Assembly (NCBI GenBank): GCA_019119355.1
Contig: DWXE01000043.1
Coordinates: 62,001-126,000, forward strand
Direction: 5' to 3'
Origin: Candidatus Eisenbergiella merdigallinarum
GTDB taxonomy: Bacteria; Bacillota; Clostridia; Lachnospirales; Lachnospiraceae
Length of the DNA stretch: 64,000 nt
In this document: positions 17,187-24,369 of the stretch, piece by piece
Position numbering within the stretch: position 1 is the stretch's first letter
Layout: each line of letters opens with the position of its first letter
The notes under the pieces: generated by a model
The model's database searches: none
What the model was told of the DNA's origin: nothing
The model's input: only the letters and a program-made list of their open reading frames with translations
Position numbers and translations under genes: made by a program

Positions 17187-18318
17187 ATTCTCCACAAATC
17201 TTATCCCAGTTATAGCTTTCCTTCACGCGGGTTGTACTGGATTTATCCAGCCTCCTGGTTTCATCCGCTGATAATCCGTCAATTTTCTCTATGAGACAGG
17301 CCAGATCGTTTTTACTTTTTCTCCAGTACAATGCGCCGTTCCCCCCAACCTCCCTGTTAAACCCCACATCCAGCAGCAGATTCACCTTTGTGCCCGCCAT
17401 GGCTTCCAGCAGGCTGGGATTCGTGCCTCCCACTTCATGGCCGTGCAGATAGGCGAAAGCGCATTCCCGGATTTTCTTCAAAAGGTTCTGATCGTAAACC
17501 GTCCCCACAAATTTAACGCGTTTATCCCGATCGAATCCCGTCTTATCTTTCAGTTTCAGATAGAACCCGTTTTTTTCCACATTCGTAACGATCACGAGAT
17601 CCTTTTTCGTTTTGGACTTCATGAATTCCGTGATCATCGTTTCATAATTGTTTTCCGGCACGAACCGCCCCACGATCAGGTAATATTCTCCCTGCCTGAC
17701 GCAGAAACGTTCCCTCCATTCCTTCCACTCCGCCGAATCATCCGTCAGCGGCGAGGAAGCGATGTCCGCGCCATACGCGATATATTTCGTTCTTCCTTTG
17801 GTCCGGGGATAAGTATCCTGGATATATTTTTCAATATGGATCGAATCGCATATTACGAGATCCGCATTCCGTACCAGGCACGATTCGCAGTACTTCAAAA
17901 ACTTTTTGGCGAGTCTGTTCCATTTATCCCGTTTCCACTCCAGACCGTCCGGATTGACAAAGATGGAAATTCCAAGACGGTGGAGCTTCCTGGCGTGAGG
18001 AATCATGAAAGGCCCGATTCTGCACCCCAGAATATACACGATCGCCTTTTTTTCCGGATTCTCTGACTTCCACTTTTCTATCCGCTTCAGCGCTCCCGCG
18101 ACGTGAAGGATTCTGCCGGGGGCCCCTTTTAACGGCAGCCTGACGGAGAAGCAATCCGCTCCGTTATGAATAAAATGTGTTTCTTCCCGTCCCATGCAGG
18201 AAACGTGATAATGAAGATCCGGACTTTTTTTCCGAAGGGTCAGATTTTCCACAAAAGTTTCGAATCCTCCATACTTCGCCGGTATCCCCTTACTTCCCAC
18301 GATGAAAACATGCGTCAT
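17164..18318 (-). CDS. DUF1972/Cps2T-like rhamnosyltransferase, GT4
   Basis: This 384-aa protein has the characteristic DUF1972 N-terminus (FIVGSKGIPAKYGGFETFVE), the first domain of beta-1,4-rhamnosyltransferase Cps2T and relatives. It continues with a GT4 donor domain (YLIVGRFVPENNYETMI, HGHEVGGTNPSLLEAMAGTK). Known members add the second sugar, usually rhamnose, to the primed lipid carrier. The gene directly follows the priming transferase with an ATGA overlap, consistent with second-step action. The donor sugar is inferred. Confidence 0.88.
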   Translation of the reverse strand: MTHVFIVGSKGIPAKYGGFETFVENLTLRKKSPDLHYHVSCMGREETHFIHNGADCFSVRLPLKGAPGRILHVAGALKRIEKWKSENPEKKAIVYILGCRIGPFMIPHARKLHRLGISIFVNPDGLEWKRDKWNRLAKKFLKYCESCLVRNADLVICDSIHIEKYIQDTYPRTKGRTKYIAYGADIASSPLTDDSAEWKEWRERFCVRQGEYYLIVGRFVPENNYETMITEFMKSKTKKDLVIVTNVEKNGFYLKLKDKTGFDRDKRVKFVGTVYDQNLLKKIRECAFAYLHGHEVGGTNPSLLEAMAGTKVNLLLDVGFNREVGGNGALYWRKSKNDLACLIEKIDGLSADETRRLDKSSTTRVKESYNWDKICGEYEKIFDT

Positions 18319-19727
18319 ATCAGTTCTTCCCCCGTTCCTTCCGCCGATCCTTCCGCTTTTTTCGGTTCCCCCATCTGTCTGCTCCTCTCCTCCGAGAATC
18401 CCTCCGTGCTCTCCGGGATGAACAGCACCTTTATGGTCAGCAGGATCATTTTCAAATCCATCCAGATGGACTGGTTTTCGATGTACAAAAGGTCCAGGCG
18501 GAGCTTATCGTAGGCGGAGGTGTTGTACTTCCCGTAGATCTGCGCGTATCCGGTGAGACCGCCCTTGACCCGGAGGCGGTAGGCGAATTCCGGCAGTTCC
18601 TTCACATAGGCGTGGACGTGTTCCACCCGTTCCGGCCTGGGGCCGACGATGGACATGTCCCCTTTCACCACGTTGAACAGCTGGGGGATTTCGTCGATCC
18701 GGAAGCGCCGGATGATTCGCCCCACCCTGGTGATCCGGTCGTCGCCCGCGGTGCAGGGGCGGGCTTTCCCGTCCTTTTCCGCATCCATGACCATGCTCCG
18801 GAATTTCAGAATTTCGAAGGTTTTCCAGTCCTTGGTATAGCGCTTCTGTTTAAAGAAAATGTCCCCTCCGTCCTCCAGCCTGATGGCCAGCATGGTGATC
18901 AAAACCACGGGCGAAAGGATCAGAATCCCGGTCAAAGAAACCGCCAGATCCAGAACCCGTTTGGAAACGCAGTTTCTCCGGTTATCCTTCGCGTACTGGT
19001 ATTTCAGCAGCGGGGTATCGATGAGATGTCTCCTGTCGAAGCCCTGGATGACGATATCGGAAATCCGGGGCGTGATGTAAAAGGTTTTCTTCTCGTTCAC
19101 CAGATAGGACATCAGCCCGGTGCGGATCCCGTAAGCCGTTTCGTAGAGGATCACCGTCTCGTTTTCATCGATTTTTTTGAGCTGCTCTTCCACGGGAAGG
19201 CGGCAGTTGATTGTTTCCGTAATCGAAAACAGATGGCTGTATTTGTGCTTCAGCTTCCGGCAGAACTCGTCCACGTCGTCGCTCCCGTAGATGATCAGCG
19301 TCCTTCTGGGCGGTATCTTTTTGATGAACCAGGTTTTCGCCCCCACCGCCCAGGCCGTTACCGCCAAAATCTGCAGAGCTGCGGCGGCCAGTCCCGGAAG
19401 CAGCGACAGATACCGGTTCGCGATCAGGCAGGCTTCGATGTAAAGCACCAGATCCGCCAGTCCGAAAGCCAGCAGCTGGGACAGAATCGTCTCCCCCACC
19501 GGATAGGCGGAAATTTTACAGGCGCGGTACAGGGTGGCCGCGGAACAGTAGATGCCCAGATAGACCAGCAGCGATACCGCCGCTCCGGCTGCCCTGTGGG
19601 TTTCAAACACTCTGGAATTGTAATAAATCGTCCAGACCAGCAGAAAGATGGCCGTTTCAGCCAGCGTTATGATCCATGTGGCCGCGCTCTTGGCCTGCTG
19701 CTCCCTGTCGTTTCCTGCGTTCCTCAC
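18315..19727 (-). CDS. Polyprenyl-phosphate sugar-1-phosphate transferase (priming enzyme, CpsE/WbaP type)
   Basis: This 470-aa membrane enzyme starts repeat-unit synthesis by loading sugar-1-phosphate on undecaprenyl phosphate. The first half holds four membrane segments and a nucleotide-binding-like region (RRTLIIYGSDDVDEFCRKL). The C-terminal catalytic domain from about residue 260 has KRVLDLAVSLTGILILSP, FKQKRYTKDWKTFEILKFRSM, RRFRIDEIPQLFNVVKGDMS and VGPRPE. An ATGA overlap joins it to the rhamnosyltransferase. The sugar may be glucose, galactose or an amino sugar. Confidence 0.94.
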   Translation of the reverse strand: MRNAGNDREQQAKSAATWIITLAETAIFLLVWTIYYNSRVFETHRAAGAAVSLLVYLGIYCSAATLYRACKISAYPVGETILSQLLAFGLADLVLYIEACLIANRYLSLLPGLAAAALQILAVTAWAVGAKTWFIKKIPPRRTLIIYGSDDVDEFCRKLKHKYSHLFSITETINCRLPVEEQLKKIDENETVILYETAYGIRTGLMSYLVNEKKTFYITPRISDIVIQGFDRRHLIDTPLLKYQYAKDNRRNCVSKRVLDLAVSLTGILILSPVVLITMLAIRLEDGGDIFFKQKRYTKDWKTFEILKFRSMVMDAEKDGKARPCTAGDDRITRVGRIIRRFRIDEIPQLFNVVKGDMSIVGPRPERVEHVHAYVKELPEFAYRLRVKGGLTGYAQIYGKYNTSAYDKLRLDLLYIENQSIWMDLKMILLTIKVLFIPESTEGFSEERSRQMGEPKKAEGSAEGTGEELI

Positions 19728-19736
19728 AGCTCTTCC

Positions 19737-20093
19737 TCACTCCGTATGTTTTTCGCTTTCCTCGCCCGTTTTTCCCACCTTACAGATCCTCGCCCGTTTC
19801 GTCACGTTGTTGGAAGAATCCAGCGCCGCATAGACGATCATCACGTTTCCGTCCGCCGTATCCGATATTTTTTCGATCAGGAGGGAGTCCGTCACGTCCC
19901 CGTCCTCCCGGTCCGACGCCGTCACCCCGGCGAGCAGCTCCGCTTCGGACATGCCGGGGGTATAGACGGGTTCCTCTTCGGGAAATTCGATGGCCGGGGC
20001 CGTCCTGTCCTGCCCCTGATACAAAAGAGCGCCGACTCCCAGAAGGATCACATCCGCCAGAAGAAATCCGATTGTAATCCACTTATCTCTCAT
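19737..20093 (-). CDS. Small membrane-anchored Ig-like protein in capsule operon
   Basis: This 118-aa protein has one N-terminal membrane segment (about residues 7-25). An extracytoplasmic bacterial Ig/cadherin-like module follows, recognised by MSEAELLAGVTASDREDGDV and the later VIVYAALDSSNNVTKRAR, typical of DUF5011-like repeats. It overlaps the BY-kinase gene by 4 bp. Being placed between kinase and priming enzyme suggests an accessory or scaffold role in the assembly complex (inference). Confidence 0.72.
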   Translation of the reverse strand: MRDKWITIGFLLADVILLGVGALLYQGQDRTAPAIEFPEEEPVYTPGMSEAELLAGVTASDREDGDVTDSLLIEKISDTADGNVMIVYAALDSSNNVTKRARICKVGKTGEESEKHTE

Positions 20094-20848
20094 CGCTTTT
20101 CATCCTCCGCCTCTGCGTTTTCCTGCTTTGTTTCTCCGTCTCCCGATCCGTTTCCGTAGTAACTGGAATAATATTTCTCATAGTATTTTCCGTAACGGCC
20201 GGCCCGTTTTAAATCTACTTTATTCAATACGCACCCCAGCAGGTGGCAGCCCGCCTTCTCCAGCTGAGAAACGATATTCTGCGCCGCCTTATAGCTGATT
20301 CCGTCGCTCTCGATCACCAGCACCGTGCCGTCGCTCTCCCGGGCGACGATGGCCCCGTCGATGACGCTGCCCAGCGGCGGGGTGTCCACGATGACGTAAT
20401 CGTAGTCTTTCCGGAGTTCCCGCAAAAGCCCGCGAAACCTCTCGTTTCCCAGAAGTTCGCTGGGATTCGGCGGCACCGGGCCCGCAAAAATGATATCGAA
20501 GTTGGGCACGTTGGTCTCGCAGACCGCTTCCTCCATCTCCGCCTGCCCGCTCAGGTAGTGGGACAGCCCGTATTTTTCATGCCCCGCCCGATAACGCCTT
20601 CGCAAAACGGATTTTCGAAGGTCCGCATCCACGAGGATCGTCCGTTTCCCGTCCTCCACCAGAGAAAGGGCCAGCTGAAAAGAAACGCTGCTCTTGCCCT
20701 CGTTGGGCGTGCAGCTGGTCAGGGAAATGACCCTGAAATCCTTCCCGATAAAGCTCAGATTGGTCCTCAGCGTTTTGTATGCTTCCTTTGTCCTGAAATC
20801 CAGTTTTTCCAGTTCGCGGATCATCACTTTCGGCATCGTTTCCTCCAT
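20090..20848 (-). CDS. cpsD: Bacterial tyrosine kinase, CpsD/CapB type
   Basis: This 252-aa cytoplasmic BY-kinase regulates polysaccharide assembly together with CpsC. Walker A is SCTPNEGKSSVSFQ (about residue 45-58), Walker A' is RTILVDADLRKS, and Walker B is YVIVDTPPLG. The autophosphorylated tyrosine cluster is at the C-terminus (YGKYYEKYYSSYYG, eight Tyr). The adjacent cpsB-type phosphatase would remove those phosphates. It lies 4 bp after cpsC. Confidence 0.95.
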   Translation of the reverse strand: MEETMPKVMIRELEKLDFRTKEAYKTLRTNLSFIGKDFRVISLTSCTPNEGKSSVSFQLALSLVEDGKRTILVDADLRKSVLRRRYRAGHEKYGLSHYLSGQAEMEEAVCETNVPNFDIIFAGPVPPNPSELLGNERFRGLLRELRKDYDYVIVDTPPLGSVIDGAIVARESDGTVLVIESDGISYKAAQNIVSQLEKAGCHLLGCVLNKVDLKRAGRYGKYYEKYYSSYYGNGSGDGETKQENAEAEDEKR

Positions 20849-20852
20849 TCCC

Positions 20853-21581
20853 TCATCTGCGTCCCGTTTTTTTCTTCTTTTTCCGTTCCCCTTCGTTGAG
20901 CGGGATCACGGCCAGGGTGGACAGATTCAGATATCGTTCCACGTCTTCGCTGGTCCGGATCCTGTCGTTGAACAGGCAGGCTGCGACGGCGACGGCGGCC
21001 ACCGCAAACGCGCCCAGCGCGCCGCCCAGCATCGTCATTTTCCCCACCGCCGGGCCCGATTTGACCGCGGGCAGGTCCGCCGTTTCCACCACGTTCACCG
21101 CTTCGATGTCCATCACGTTCTGAATGTGCGCCGCAGCCGCCTCGCGCACGGCGTTCGCCACTCTCATGGCCCGGACCGGATCGCTGTCCGTCACCGAAAT
21201 GGCGATGATCCGCGTATCGCTGGGGGAGGAAACGCTCACGCTGTCTTTCAGCTGGTCATAGCTCAGGCCCAGCCCCAGCTGTTCGATCACCTCTTCCAGC
21301 ACAAAACGGCTGCAGATCAGCTCCGCGTAATCTTTTGTCAGCTGCGTTCCCGTCTGCAGATCGTTGTACGTCACCATCGTATTATCCTGTTTCGCCAGAA
21401 CGTAAATCCGCGTGGTGGACTGCCAGGAGGGCTCCAGCGCGAACTTCGCCGTCAAAAAGACGACCAGAGCGGCGAAAATTCCTGCTGCAGCCATCAGCGG
21501 GACCTTTGCGAGCAAAGTCATAAACAGCTCGCTCAGATCGATTTCCATCTCTTCACTTTCCCGATTCAGCTGATTGTCCAT
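20853..21581 (-). CDS. cpsC: Capsule chain-length/kinase activator, CpsC (Wzz family)
   Basis: This 242-aa membrane protein has two transmembrane helices (about residues 22-42 and 180-200 from this start) around an extracytoplasmic Wzz domain. A short C-terminal cytoplasmic tail probably activates the CpsD kinase. GGAGGG lies 4 nt before ATG at 21581, so this start is preferred to the ATG at 21599. Its place between cpsB and cpsD is the standard Gram-positive order. Confidence 0.93.
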   Translation of the reverse strand: MDNQLNRESEEMEIDLSELFMTLLAKVPLMAAAGIFAALVVFLTAKFALEPSWQSTTRIYVLAKQDNTMVTYNDLQTGTQLTKDYAELICSRFVLEEVIEQLGLGLSYDQLKDSVSVSSPSDTRIIAISVTDSDPVRAMRVANAVREAAAAHIQNVMDIEAVNVVETADLPAVKSGPAVGKMTMLGGALGAFAVAAVAVAACLFNDRIRTSEDVERYLNLSTLAVIPLNEGERKKKKKTGRR

Positions 21582-21614
21582 CTTTCCCTCCGATTTCAAA
21601 GCGTTCTTGCGCCT

Positions 21615-22355
21615 TCATATTTCCCTGTTATCCAATAGTGCCTTCGCGTTTTCAAAAAGCAGCTTCGCCGCATACTCCGTCCCGTACTTCCTTCCTAAAA
21701 AAGCCGCGCATTTCCGAAGCTGCACCGTCCGTCCGCCCTGTTCCCGGTGCGCATCCGTCGCCACAAAATGGGCGAGCCGGTTTTTCACGAGCAGCCGGGA
21801 CCGTTTCCTCAACGCCCATCCGTCCCCGCCCATCAGGCTCGCGCTGTTGACCTGAAAAAGGCATCCCATTTCCACCAGCTCCTCAGCCCGTTCCGGATCC
21901 CCCTCCTGCATCAGACGGCCGTATCTCTCCACGTGGGCGATCACGGGCCTGTAGCCCGCGCAAAGAAGCGCGTCCGCCGCATTTCGGATATAGCGAAACT
22001 CTTCCCCGGGCATGAATTCCACCAGAACGTATCCGGATTCCGCCAGCGTCGGCGCCTTTCCCGCTCTCAGCCGCTTCTCCAGACCGTGGCAGTAGTACAG
22101 CTCGCCCCCGGGGTAAAGTTCCACCCCGATGCCTTCCCGGTTCGCTTCTTTTCTCAGATCGTCCGTCCTTTTCTTTATCTCCGCTGCCGTTACGCACCTG
22201 TGCCCGGGCTTTTGGTGCGGCGTCAGAACGACCGCGCCGATCCCTTCTTCCTGTGCCTGCCTGAGCATCCCCAGGCTCTCCGCAAGGCTTTTCGCCCCGT
22301 CGTCGATCCCTGGCATAATATGCGAATGAATATCGATAAAGGCGTTTTCTCTCAT
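21615..22355 (-). CDS. cpsB: Tyrosine-protein phosphatase CpsB/YwqE (PHP family)
   Basis: This 246-aa metal-dependent phosphatase has the PHP metal ligands FIDIHSHIMPGIDDGA (start), VLTPHQKPGH, PVIAHVERY and FVATDAHRE. It dephosphorylates the tyrosine tail of CpsD. It is the first gene of the capsule operon. Its ribosome-binding site is weak (AAGAG directly before the ATG). The transcript leader runs through one recombinase site (22402-22428). Confidence 0.94.
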   Translation of the reverse strand: MRENAFIDIHSHIMPGIDDGAKSLAESLGMLRQAQEEGIGAVVLTPHQKPGHRCVTAAEIKKRTDDLRKEANREGIGVELYPGGELYYCHGLEKRLRAGKAPTLAESGYVLVEFMPGEEFRYIRNAADALLCAGYRPVIAHVERYGRLMQEGDPERAEELVEMGCLFQVNSASLMGGDGWALRKRSRLLVKNRLAHFVATDAHREQGGRTVQLRKCAAFLGRKYGTEYAAKLLFENAKALLDNREI

Positions 22356-22401
22356 CTCTTAAAAATCTGTTCTCAGAATCGTCATAATATGTAGCTATAC
22401 T

Positions 22402-22428
22402 TTTCGTGAAACAGCATCTTCCACGAAA
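22402..22428 (+). repeat. Left recombinase crossover site (inverted repeat L)
   Basis: This 27-nt site has 7-bp inverted arms TTTCGTG (22402-22408) and CACGAAA (22422-22428) around the 13-nt spacer AAACAGCATCTTC. It matches the right site at 23838-23864 in inverted orientation at 25 of 27 positions, with identical spacers. The arms-plus-spacer layout is that of a tyrosine-recombinase core site. Confidence 0.88.
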
Positions 22429-22458
22429 AAAGAAATCGAAATATCAACATCGCCCTTT

Positions 22459-22487
22459 ATTATATCCATAAAAAATTCATTTTTCAA
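22459..22487 (-). promoter_or_regulatory. Capsule operon promoter inside the invertible segment
   Basis: On the minus strand TTGAAA (22487-22482), exactly 17 nt, and a perfect TATAAT (22464-22459) point to cpsB at 22355. The predicted start near 22452 is 24 bp inside the left crossover site. Inversion of 22409-23857 would turn it away from the operon. No other consensus promoter was seen between the left site and cpsB. Confidence 0.88.
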
Positions 22488-22613
22488 GTGGCATAAAAAG
22501 AAATGTTCACTGTGATGCGTATAAAATTTATGTAAAAATTGCATAGTAGGGGCAGGAAACGCTGTTTCCGAAAAAAGTCGAATACCCCGCAACGGGCTGT
22601 CCGCGGGAATAAA

Positions 22614-22632
22614 CCGTCAAAAATATGGTCAG
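22614..22632 (+). repeat. Direct repeat upstream of the recombinase gene
   Basis: CCGTCAAAAATATGGTCAG matches 23770-23788 at 16 of 19 positions in the same orientation. The pair brackets the recombinase coding region just inside the crossover sites. It may be an accessory binding site or the trace of an insertion. Confidence 0.6.
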
Positions 22633-22644
22633 GGAGGGAAAGAA

Positions 22645-23757
22645 ATGGCAAGAGCCGGAAGCAACATTTACAAGCGGAAAGACGGAAGATATGAAGGCAG
22701 AATTCTTTTGGGAAAAGACGACCGGAACAGGCCACGCTATCTTTCGGTATATGCAAAAACACTTCGGGACGTGCGGAGAAAAATGGACGATTTGAAAGCG
22801 AAAGCGAAAGAAGAGAAAAGTTCTCCTCTGCTCTGCGAATGTGCGGAAAGGTGGCTGGAAAGCGGAAGGAGATACTGGAAGCCGACCACTTATGACGTAT
22901 ATCGGCGGATCGCCGGACGATATGTGATCCCGGAGCTGGGAAACTACAGGGCGGATGAGATCACGCCCGAAAAACTGAGTGGCTTTTCGGATGGACTGTC
23001 AAAAAGTCCGGGAAAAACGCTGTCGGATCGATACAAAAAATATATTTGTTCCCTCGTGCGCCGGATTCTCATGGCTGAGGGAATTCAGATATGTCCGCAG
23101 CTTCCGGAATTTCACATCGTTCATAAGGAAATGCTTCTTCCGGGAAACGACGATTTAAACAGACTGGAGGAATACCTTCTGGAACACCTGGAGGAGAGCA
23201 CCTGCCTCGGGATTCTGCTGGTGAGGTATACCGGGATTCGGATCGGGGAACTATGCGCATTGAAATGGGGAGATATCGATCTGGAACGGGGGATTTTGAC
23301 GGTGAGGAGAAATTTGCAGAGGGTGCGGATTTATGAAGAGGATGGAGCGGAAGCGGGCGCAGGATCGGGAAAAACAAAAATATCCGTTCAGCTTCCGAAA
23401 ACGGCGAATTCTTTCAGAATCATTCCCCTGGCGGACGGCCTTCTTAAGATTTTGAGAATCCATGCCAGAGGGCCGCAGGAGTATATGGTTTCCGGCAAGC
23501 ATACGGAGTGGGCGGAAGTCCGAACCGTACAATACAGGTTCGCGGCCATTTTGAAGAAATGCGGCCTGCAGCCGTTTCACTTCCATCTCCTGCGCCACAG
23601 CTTCGCCAGCGACTGCATCCATCGGGGATGCGATATCAAAAGCCTCAGCGAAATTCTGGGCCACAGCAGCGCGCAGGTTACCATGAATATTTACGTGCAC
23701 AGCAACATGTATGTGAAAAAGGAAATGATGAACCTCATCTGCGAAATAGCGGAATAA
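22645..23757 (+). CDS. Tyrosine recombinase (candidate DNA invertase of the capsule promoter)
   Basis: This 370-aa tyrosine recombinase has an N-terminal arm-type domain (NIYKRKDGRYEGRILLG), a SAM-like core-binding domain (about 55-150) and a catalytic domain. Catalytic residues visible are Arg in YTGIRIGEL, His-x-x-Arg in FHLLRHSFASD, His in ILGHSSAQ and the nucleophile Tyr in TMNIYVHS. GGGAGG lies 7 nt before the ATG. It stands divergent to the capsule operon, between inverted crossover sites, with no excisionase or phage genes nearby. That context favours an invertase over a prophage integrase. Confidence 0.93.
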   Translation: MARAGSNIYKRKDGRYEGRILLGKDDRNRPRYLSVYAKTLRDVRRKMDDLKAKAKEEKSSPLLCECAERWLESGRRYWKPTTYDVYRRIAGRYVIPELGNYRADEITPEKLSGFSDGLSKSPGKTLSDRYKKYICSLVRRILMAEGIQICPQLPEFHIVHKEMLLPGNDDLNRLEEYLLEHLEESTCLGILLVRYTGIRIGELCALKWGDIDLERGILTVRRNLQRVRIYEEDGAEAGAGSGKTKISVQLPKTANSFRIIPLADGLLKILRIHARGPQEYMVSGKHTEWAEVRTVQYRFAAILKKCGLQPFHFHLLRHSFASDCIHRGCDIKSLSEILGHSSAQVTMNIYVHSNMYVKKEMMNLICEIAE

Positions 23758-23769
23758 AGAAAAAATAAG

Positions 23770-23788
23770 CCGTCAAAATCGTGGTCAG
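23770..23788 (+). repeat. Direct repeat downstream of the recombinase gene
   Basis: CCGTCAAAATCGTGGTCAG, 13 bp after the recombinase stop, is the partner of 22614-22632 (3 mismatches in 19). Confidence 0.6.
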
Positions 23789-23837
23789 ATTGTCCGCAAA
23801 ACGCCTGCGCCGGCCCGTTTTCGACCCGGGAAAATCC

Positions 23838-23864
23838 TTTCGCAGAAGATGCTGTTTCACGAAA
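23838..23864 (-). repeat. Right recombinase crossover site (inverted repeat R)
   Basis: The 27-nt site TTTCGCA-N13-CACGAAA carries the same 13-nt spacer as the left site but on the opposite strand, about 1.4 kb away. The inner 19 bp (23846-23864) are an exact inverted copy of 22402-22420. No capsule gene lies to its right. Confidence 0.88.
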
Positions 23865-23957
23865 GAATTCCGTCCATATTTATCCGCTTTTTGTCGCAAC
23901 GTTCAAAACGGGCATAAACGGCTTCATTTCCGGCGGAATGGCGGGCGGAAACGGCGC

Positions 23958-24022
23958 AAAAAAAAGACCGCTGCACCGGCGGCGCGTGGGCAATCCCATT
24001 CGCTTTCATCCGTGCAGCGGTC
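23958..24022 (-). terminator. Intrinsic terminator after the 68-aa coiled-coil gene
   Basis: GACCGCTGCAC pairs with GTGCAGCGGTC across a 35-nt loop. On the minus strand it is followed by a run of nine T. It would also hinder rightward transcription from an inverted capsule promoter. Confidence 0.85.
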
Positions 24023-24072
24023 CTTTCTATTCCGGCATTCAGCCTTTCTTCTTTCAAAAGAGCAACCGTCGA

Positions 24073-24279
24073 TCAGAGGGTGGCGATCACTTCCTCCACC
24101 GTCTTTCCCGATCCTTTGATGGCGTCATATAACGCCTTGAGCTCTTCCTGTTCCTTTACCTTTTCCAGCTCCTTTTTGCGGGATTTGAGCTGTTTCAACG
24201 TCTCTTCCGTGTTGGCAATTTCGCTTTCCAAAAATACGAGTTCTTCTTCATAAGTCATATTTTTCTTTCTTCTTGCCAT
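24073..24279 (-). CDS. Small coiled-coil protein of unknown function
   Basis: This 68-aa protein is almost entirely heptad-patterned and charged (EEELVFLESEIANTEETLKQ, then LKSRKKELEKVKEQEELKAL). It ends in a short tail KGSGKTVEEVIATL. Its layout resembles DUF4315-type small proteins, but I am not sure of the family. AAAGGAGGATATC provides a strong ribosome-binding site, and a good terminator follows, so it is a real monocistronic gene. The stretch 23758-24072 to its left holds only the recombination site, direct repeat and terminator. Confidence 0.75.
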   Translation of the reverse strand: MARRKKNMTYEEELVFLESEIANTEETLKQLKSRKKELEKVKEQEELKALYDAIKGSGKTVEEVIATL

Positions 24280-24369
24280 GGGTGATATCCTCCTTTTCCG
24301 TCTTTTTTGGCGAAATGTTTCACACTTCTTTTTTTAGGATAACACACTCTCATCCCTCTGTCCATTCTT

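Noticed and set aside
22645..23757. Prophage or integrative-element integrase
   Set aside because: No excisionase, phage, conjugation or tRNA attachment features are nearby, while inverted crossover sites flank the gene and a promoter lies between them.
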